From positions 18,020,970 through 18,084,969 of the forward strand of contig NC_034016.1 in NCBI RefSeq assembly GCF_000346465.2: a stretch of DNA of 64,000 nt. Direction: 5' to 3'. Below the pieces are notes generated by a model. The model had not been told where the DNA came from. It made no database searches and saw nothing but the letters and a program-made list of their open reading frames with translations. Position numbers and translations under genes: made by a program. This document shows, piece after piece, positions 57,859 to 64,000 of this stretch. Position 1 is the first letter of the stretch. Each line of letters begins with the position of its first letter. The DNA comes from Prunus persica. Taxonomy: Eukaryota > Streptophyta > Magnoliopsida > Rosales > Rosaceae.

Positions 57859-58934
57859 CCAAAGTGTGCCATCCCTCTCTTTTGCCCTTTCTTTCAAGGG
57901 GGCAAGATTATGCTCGTGAATTATAAGATTTGAGCAACAATTTTGGGGTTCTTAGGTGTATGTTTCCTCATTTGTTGATTTTGTAAGCTGCAACAAATTT
58001 TGAGCTCCAAAAAAGGGTAAAAAGAAAAGCTGCATCAGATTTTGAATTTAACCTACTATTTTGTTGGCAAGTTATCTTTGTACATGCATTTTCGTAGCCG
58101 ATAATTTCCCTTAATGATGTGATCAGGCGCGTTAATTTAATCATTTTTCTGTGTGCATTGTTTGGAAGGTGGTTTTACCCAAAAACAGCATAATTGCTGT
58201 TCGCATTGGTTTTCTTGGCACATCAGACCGTGCATTGCGCGTAGTCGGTTTTGTGAGGCCCTTTTCCATGCTTTTAAGGCTCCTTCCCAACTGTCTAATC
58301 CTTTTTTTAAAAGACTCAAATGCATGAAGTTTCCTCAATTTTTAATTTCCCACAAATAAATTCAGTTTCTGACCCACATTTCATTTCACGTAAGCCAAAT
58401 CAGAATTATGTTTGTTATCAAATTGAAACTCAGCCGATGATCTACTTCGAACATTGCTGGTTTGGTCACAGGTGTTTTTTTTTTAAATCTTTCTGTTCTC
58501 AAGAGTGGTCAGCTTATGGAGTCTTTCAGCAAGAGCGCGTTCCATCTCCGCCATCTGACCTTTAGATTGTCCACCATTGTAACCGGCTCTGATACCAAAC
58601 TAAGACCTGTCTTTCTCCTACTACTCCTCTAAATTGAAGAAAGACATAAGAGAGAGTAGTGATAATTCATAGGATTAAAACTATTTCATATAAATTTGGG
58701 TTTTGTGATTTGAGATGGGTGGATGGGTTACCAAGACATGGGACAAACTGATTTATTTACCACGACATTATGTACAACAAATTTCACTCAATAGCCAACA
58801 AATTAATTAGATCCCAAGACAGATCAAAACATGCAAGGGTTGGCTGTTGATGACATTATGAATAAATAAATAAAAAGAGAAAAATGACCGATTCTTCAAT
58901 ATCATTCACAAATGTGATTAAGCATCAAATTTGA
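57859..58934. other. NOC4 / PP2C convergent intergenic region
   Basis: The 3' flanks of two convergent genes. Short overlapping frames at 58137-58359 are on both strands of the same segment and have no domain. Nothing else was recognised. Confidence 0.6.
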
Positions 58935-61022
58935 TCATGATTTACTATCTAGTACTTCCTGCAGAAGATTCAGACCTTCTGCTGATATACTCCTTTTGAA
59001 TTTCAATTTCGGGATCTCAAGCAAAGGTGGTGGGTCTGGGGAGAAGCATACCACAACTACTGTCAGGTTGTCGCAGGTATTGCGCTTGAGTGCCTCCCTA
59101 ACCAGCTCTCTTGAGCATCTCTCAGGATCATTGTGAAGCATTAATTCTTTCCTTGCAATTGTAACTGCGCATTGGCTGCTCATCACATCCCACAGCCCAT
59201 CACAGCCTAGGATCAAGAATTCATCTTCCTCACTCAGAGTTGTCTCCTCAAGCTCCGGCTCTGCGCTTAAAGGACAAGAGGAACCTTTGGAGCCTTTCAT
59301 GTGCCAATCTCCAAGAGCTCGTGCCACCGATAATTGACCGTTAAGGTAGCCATCATAAACTACACCTCCCAGTTTCTCAATTCTTACTCTTTCTGAGGCA
59401 CAATTGGGTTTATGGTCTTTGGAAAGCTCAACTGCCCTACCTCTTCTTCCCAGCACAGCTCGGCAGTCCCCGGCATTGGCAATTAGCATCGTCCTGAAAG
59501 AAGAAATCACATGTAAATCATGATGTCATCTATAAAGACATAACTGACGTGGAGAGAACTTTGTGGTTGAAATCCTACAGGAAGTGGCCAGTACATTCTT
59601 CTACTACGAAAAATTCATCCAGTTTACCTGCTCAAGACCATAAAGCTATGCTATAGCCACATATCTATTGCACCATGGAAGGTTTCACAAATGTGACCCC
59701 CTGCCTCCCACAGATAAGATTTATTACCAAGCTACAAGCCTCTATATTGATGCCAAGAAATGTCTTTGAAAGCATTCCTGGATGAAATCACCATGGATGA
59801 CATTGGTCGATGAGAATGATGAAATTTTACTCGTGGACTTGGCACAATAAGATAGCTTATAATATATAACGATCTCAATAGAATTTAAATTGGCAGATTA
59901 ACCATTCTACATCATATAACTCCATAATCTTCAAAATCTTTGTTACCATTTGTTCAAAAGAATAAAAAAATAAAAAAAAGAGAAAAAAAAGAGAAAAAAT
60001 TTTGGTACACCCACAACGGAGTCTGACAGAGCATAATGCAGATACGCAAACTAACAAACAACCATTAGAAGAGTGACTACAAGGACATGGTTAAGCGTTT
60101 AGTTTAAGCTAGACTGATACCAATAATGGATGAGAAAATAAACAATAGAAGGATAAAACTCTCACCTTCCAGATATGAGGGCAGTAAGTGCAGTGGTACC
60201 AGAGGAACTATCAAGAGAACCAGTATCAGCAAAAGCATGGTCAGCGTTTAGGAAAGCACTCTTAATAGCCTTCTTGGCACAAAAGGGGAAATGTGAATCC
60301 TCAATTATAAACCTCAAAATGTTCTCTCTGATAAAAGAAGCTGCATCTGTACCACCATGGCCATCAAAAACCTGCAGTAGAACAAGAATGTTGACACATC
60401 ATGGCATGTTATGGTAGTTGTGCACTTAAAGGAATCACCGCCATTTTCATTAATCAACAATGAAAGCAGCATTAATGTTTCTAGAAACAACTCTATATAG
60501 CTTAGTTAGTGATTAAATTACAAACCCCATAGAAAGCTCCAGGAGAAGGAAAGTTCGCAGTGGCACCTAGATGTTCGAAAATATTGTCTATACAGATATG
60601 CTCATCCTCCATATAAGGTTTTGGACCGATCTCTGAACAGCTTCCAGAGCGAAAAACAGGTACAAATGCGGAGTTACTATCTGATGAGGACTTTGAGCTA
60701 ACAATCCCAACATCCGACTCCTAAGCAAGGAGTGAAAAGGCAACATCAAATTCCATACAACTTTAATATGAAGAAACGATAGAAAACTGCAATTATTACA
60801 GATGATAGAAATCAATCTCACCACTTCAGTTGCAGGAGCCAACTGGGCAGAGCTCACACAATACCTCATAGCTGAGAGGTGCCGCGGAGGTTTGCCCATG
60901 TTCGGTTGCTTTAAGCTCTCAAAAGTAAGTGATTTCTCTTCTTTTGTAACAGTAACATTCTCCTTTCTGATGCTGCCATCTAACATGGAAAGTGGAGATG
61001 GGTAATCGGTCCCTGCAGCCAT
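58935..61022 (-). CDS. Protein phosphatase 2C (PP2C22/27-like)
   Basis: Four exons: 61022-60822, 60720-60526, 60371-60166, 59493-58935, giving 386 aa. The PP2C motifs appear in order: [16 protein letters not shown] (metal-binding Glu/Asp), [75 protein letters not shown] and CDNLTVVVV. All acidic residues expected to bind the two Mg/Mn ions are present. It is a monomeric Ser/Thr phosphatase. The sequence around [13 protein letters not shown] points to the PP2C22/27/49 group, not the ABA co-receptors, since the clade A interface words are absent. The start is the ATG giving [11 protein letters not shown] 5' UTR exon near 61790-61900 with a roughly 0.8-kb leader intron is possible but not proven. 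Confidence 0.93.
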
Positions 61023-62975
61023 TTTCTCTCCAAAACATAATCCAATCCTGGATCAAAAACTGGACCTCAAGTGTTCCCTTTCAACCAATCCTTTTGCAAA
61101 GAGTTGGTTCAAACTTCAAAAGCTTCTTACTTTTATCAAGCAAACAATTTCTGATATCAGGAACAGACCCCAAATCATACCACACAAGTAGCTTTCCTCC
61201 TTTTGGGTTGTTTCTTCAGATACTTTGATGGACACCTGAGTAGAAAATGACCAGAAAATTCTCAACTTACTTCTCAATTATTTTGTTGAGCTAAAATTAA
61301 AGATCAAACAGCCCAGTTAATCTGTTGAACCACCAGCTACAAGTATGTACCCTAAACATAAACTCCCCAAAAAGCATATTTAAATAACAACTTTGCCATT
61401 TCAGGACTATCCACAAACCCATATCACAATCCAAATCACCAAAATCTGCCACAACCCATATCAGATTTCAGAAAAGAAAAACCAGAAACAAAGACCATGA
61501 CTTTATTCTAATTCTGGGAAGTATAAAAACATAGTTTTCATTTAAAATAAAAACTATAATTCACAGATTTAAACTGCATACAACAAATCCAAATACAGAA
61601 ACCAGCACAAAATAGGCAAAAGCAGTTGAGCAACAAAACCCAAAACTTATTACTCAAAACTGCAACACAAATCACACACCAAACCAGACAACTCTTCAGC
61701 CACAAAGAATCAAGCGTGACATATGCAAATCATAGAATTAAAGAGCAAAATAGTTGGTGGGTGATGAACTGATGATGATAATACTTGCCGTACTGTTTTG
61801 GTTAGCTTAAGAAAAATCTTCAAAGATCCCTGAAAGAGAAATTGGAAAAGGAGAGGAACAAGCCCACAAACCACCAAGAGCTTTCAAACTGAAAAAGAAA
61901 AAAAATGGTTATAAATGATTTTTTTTGGGTTGATATGTGTAGGATTGATGTTGAATAAAGATGTAGAAAGAGTTTGATCGATGAAGAAAACAGAGGGTAA
62001 CTGGCACGTGGGTTTTGTCAACCGGTCATTGCGGGTCGTCCCGGTGGACTTGTAAATACGGACAGCTGGGCATCTGGCACGTGGCACGTAGGATGTTTGA
62101 TATTTGGGTTGTTACCGGAGAATCGGAGATGAGAGGGTTGTAGTGTCAGGTGTTGAGGTTCAACAATTGCGGCTGGGCTGTCGTGTCTGCCGTTGGATTG
62201 CAACAGTTGATAATTGACGGCCGGATGATGACTGACGGTTTTCACCAAACTTGGGAACTGGTAGTTGACGGTCGTTGACAACGGCGATCCCATTCATGTT
62301 TTCCAACTAGCAACAACGAAAATCCACCCAAATCTTTTTTTTTTTTTTATAACAACTGAAAATTGAGGTTTGCAAAATCTTTCAATTTTAGGAAAATGAG
62401 TATCAAACCAAAGAGCATTTTAAAGAGGTGAGCTTTCACAATTGATATTACATCAATGAGCCAAATAAATTAAATTAGAAGACATTTTCATGACATGTTT
62501 TTGTTTTTGTTTCTAACGATGGAGATTTAGACAGGTAATAGACCCAATAAACACACATCTTCAAGCTGACCAAAAAAGTCACTAATAAATATCCCTATCT
62601 TCATATGCCACTCTGTGGTCAGATTGTTATTAAAAATGGATGACCTTTTTGGGATTTATTATCTAAATTATGGGTAATTTTCTTACCCCAATAAAATAAA
62701 ATAAATCAATTGATAGGTTATTTGAGCAAACAGAGTAAGTTATGTCATATCACTCAAATTTCACCAATTGTTCGGCTTCTTTTCAGTAAGTAAAACATGG
62801 GTTTTGATTCTCATTTACAACTTGTAGTTGTCTTTTCATGCATGTTGACATGAACTGACCACCCATATCCACAGATTTCCAAAGGCATGAGCTTGCTGCT
62901 GTATTCTTCTTCTAAAAGCACTTCTTAATAAAGGAAAAATTTCACTGTGCCACTTGCTCAGAATACCAATGAATT
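61023..62975. other. Upstream region of the PP2C gene and spacer
   Basis: It may include the PP2C leader intron and promoter. GC is higher at 61980-62290, where a 91-codon minus frame (62018-62293) has internal repetition (VNYQFPSLVK, VNYQLLQSNG) but no domain. No gene is called. Confidence 0.5.
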
Positions 62976-63800
62976 ATGTGGACAAGATCTCCAAAGCGTT
63001 ATTTGATTGTCACTCTAACTTTCATCAGCACATGCATTTGCTATGTAGAAAGAGTGGGATTCTCAAATGCTTACACAGCAGCAGCTGACGCTGCTGGTGT
63101 GAGCCAATCAAGCAAAGGCACTATTATGGCTATGCCTGTTCACAAGTCCCTGGAGGCTGGGTAGCTCAGAGAATAGGAGGGAGGTGTGTTCTTCTCCACT
63201 CATTTGTGACATGGTCTCTAATTTATGCCCTTGTCCCGTAATCGCGTTGCGATGATGGTTTTGGCTCGGTTGCTTCTTGGTGTGGCACAAGGCTTCATGT
63301 TCCCTTCAATCCACTCTGTTCTTGCTCAATGGGTGCCTCCACATGAGAGGTCTAGATCTGTTTCTTCTGGAATGTACCTTGGTGCAGCTGCAGGAATGCT
63401 TGTGGTTCCAAGCCTTGTGAAGTTGAGTAGCCCCCAATTTGTATTTTTGGCTGAAGCAACTTTAGGTACTATGTGGTCTGTGGTTTGGTTAAACTATGCT
63501 AGCAACCCACCTCAATCTGAGCTTCCAAAAGCTACAACTGGTTTTGGAGAAGCGTTGTTGCTAATCAAAAGGGGTCATGAAAAGATAGAAGTGGAGGATC
63601 GGGACGGACGAAATTCTAAAAGAACAGAGAATATCCCATGGAAGAGTATTTTTGGGAGCTTACCAATTTGGAATTTCACTTTCCATTATGCTTTGCATGT
63701 GATGATGAATTGGCTCCCAACATACTATGAACAAGGCCTCCAGCTTAGTCTTCAGGACATAGGGAGTTACAAGATGGTGCCTTATCTTAATATGTTCATA
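62976..63800 (+). pseudogene. PHT4;6-like anion/phosphate transporter, broken
   Basis: MFS sequence of the plant PHT4 (SLC17-like) family, closest by eye to PHT4;6 (ANTR5): PKRYLIVTLTFISTCICYVE, RVGFSNAYTAAADAAGVSQS, LARLLLGVAQGFMFPSIHSV, LAQWVPPHERSRS and NFTFHYALHVMMNWLPTYYE. It is damaged in several ways. A small deletion after GTIM (near 63127) shifts frame, so GYACSQVPGGW is read in another frame. A second shift near 63240 separates TWSLIYALVP from RNRVAMMV. Codons are missing after RSVS and between LPIW and NFTF. Coding sequence stops at VPYLNMFI, where a retrotransposon LTR begins. No intact product is possible. Confidence 0.88.
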
Positions 63801-64000
63801 TGTTAGGAAATAACGCAGATTTCCCTATAAACCAGATTAGTGAGAATGCGAAATAACATAGGAAATAAGACACACAAATTTGATAACGGAGTTCAGCCAA
63901 TTGTGCCTACGTCTCCGGACCTGCTGCAGATCATTTTACTAAAGGGAGAAAATATACAAAGTGTTTACAACACTCACAACTCTCCACCCACCCCGAATTA
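63801..64000 (+). mobile_element. Start of an LTR retrotransposon (partial, Copia-like LTR)
   Basis: Coding homology of the PHT4 pseudogene ends abruptly at a TG: TGTTAGGAAATAACGCAG. The sequence that follows contains GATAACGGAGTTCAGCCAAT and GTGCCTACGTCTCCGGACC, words I associate with LTRs of plant Copia elements. The element runs past the window end, so the other LTR, internal domains and target duplication cannot be seen. Confidence 0.6.

Overview
The window is plant nuclear DNA: intron-rich genes, AT-rich spacers full of small transposons, TIR-NBS-LRR resistance genes, a type 4 metallothionein and an EXORDIUM-like gene. The style fits a woody eudicot, most likely Rosaceae (Prunus-like). 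That placement is inference, because no species marker was read. No rRNA, CRISPR array or operon is present.

Layout: 30-179 (+) last exon of a TANGO2-like gene; 754-1099 (-) seed-type metallothionein MT4; 4713-5765 (-) EXORDIUM-like; 8135-12135 (-) and 15958-20205 (-) a tandem pair of TNL immune receptors; 20739-23770 a transposon-rich block; 24860-34689 (+) an EH-domain endocytic scaffold (AtEH/Pan1 type); 35300-41430 a gene-poor stretch with duplicated debris, MITEs and an RNase H relic; 41712-42995 (-) an AVT3-type vacuolar amino acid transporter; 44296-48916 (+) N-acetylglucosaminyltransferase I; 49760-53025 a composite Pack-MULE; 53670-57858 (+) the nucleolar protein NOC4; 58935-61022 (-) a PP2C phosphatase; 62976-63800 (+) a broken PHT4;6-like transporter cut by the LTR of a retrotransposon that runs off the window.

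The genes are independent plant loci, not a pathway. Exon models were built by hand from splice sites and reading phase; all close in frame. They give 88 aa (MT4), 350 (EXL), 1189 and 1271 (TNL1, TNL2), 1182 (EH protein), 427 (AVT3), 444 (GnTI), 621 (NOC4) and 386 (PP2C). UTR limits are not assigned.

The main novelty is mobile-element biology. A 3.27-kb element with a perfect 10-bp target duplication carries fragments that look like PB1, DUF1645 and dynamin DRP3 genes, and itself holds a hAT-like insertion. Its terminal sequence resembles that of a 351-bp MITE family present three times. Other notable items are a gene-conversion tract between the TNLs that stops at a GA microsatellite sitting on a splice donor, a U12-type AT-AC intron in GnTI, and two GC-AG introns.
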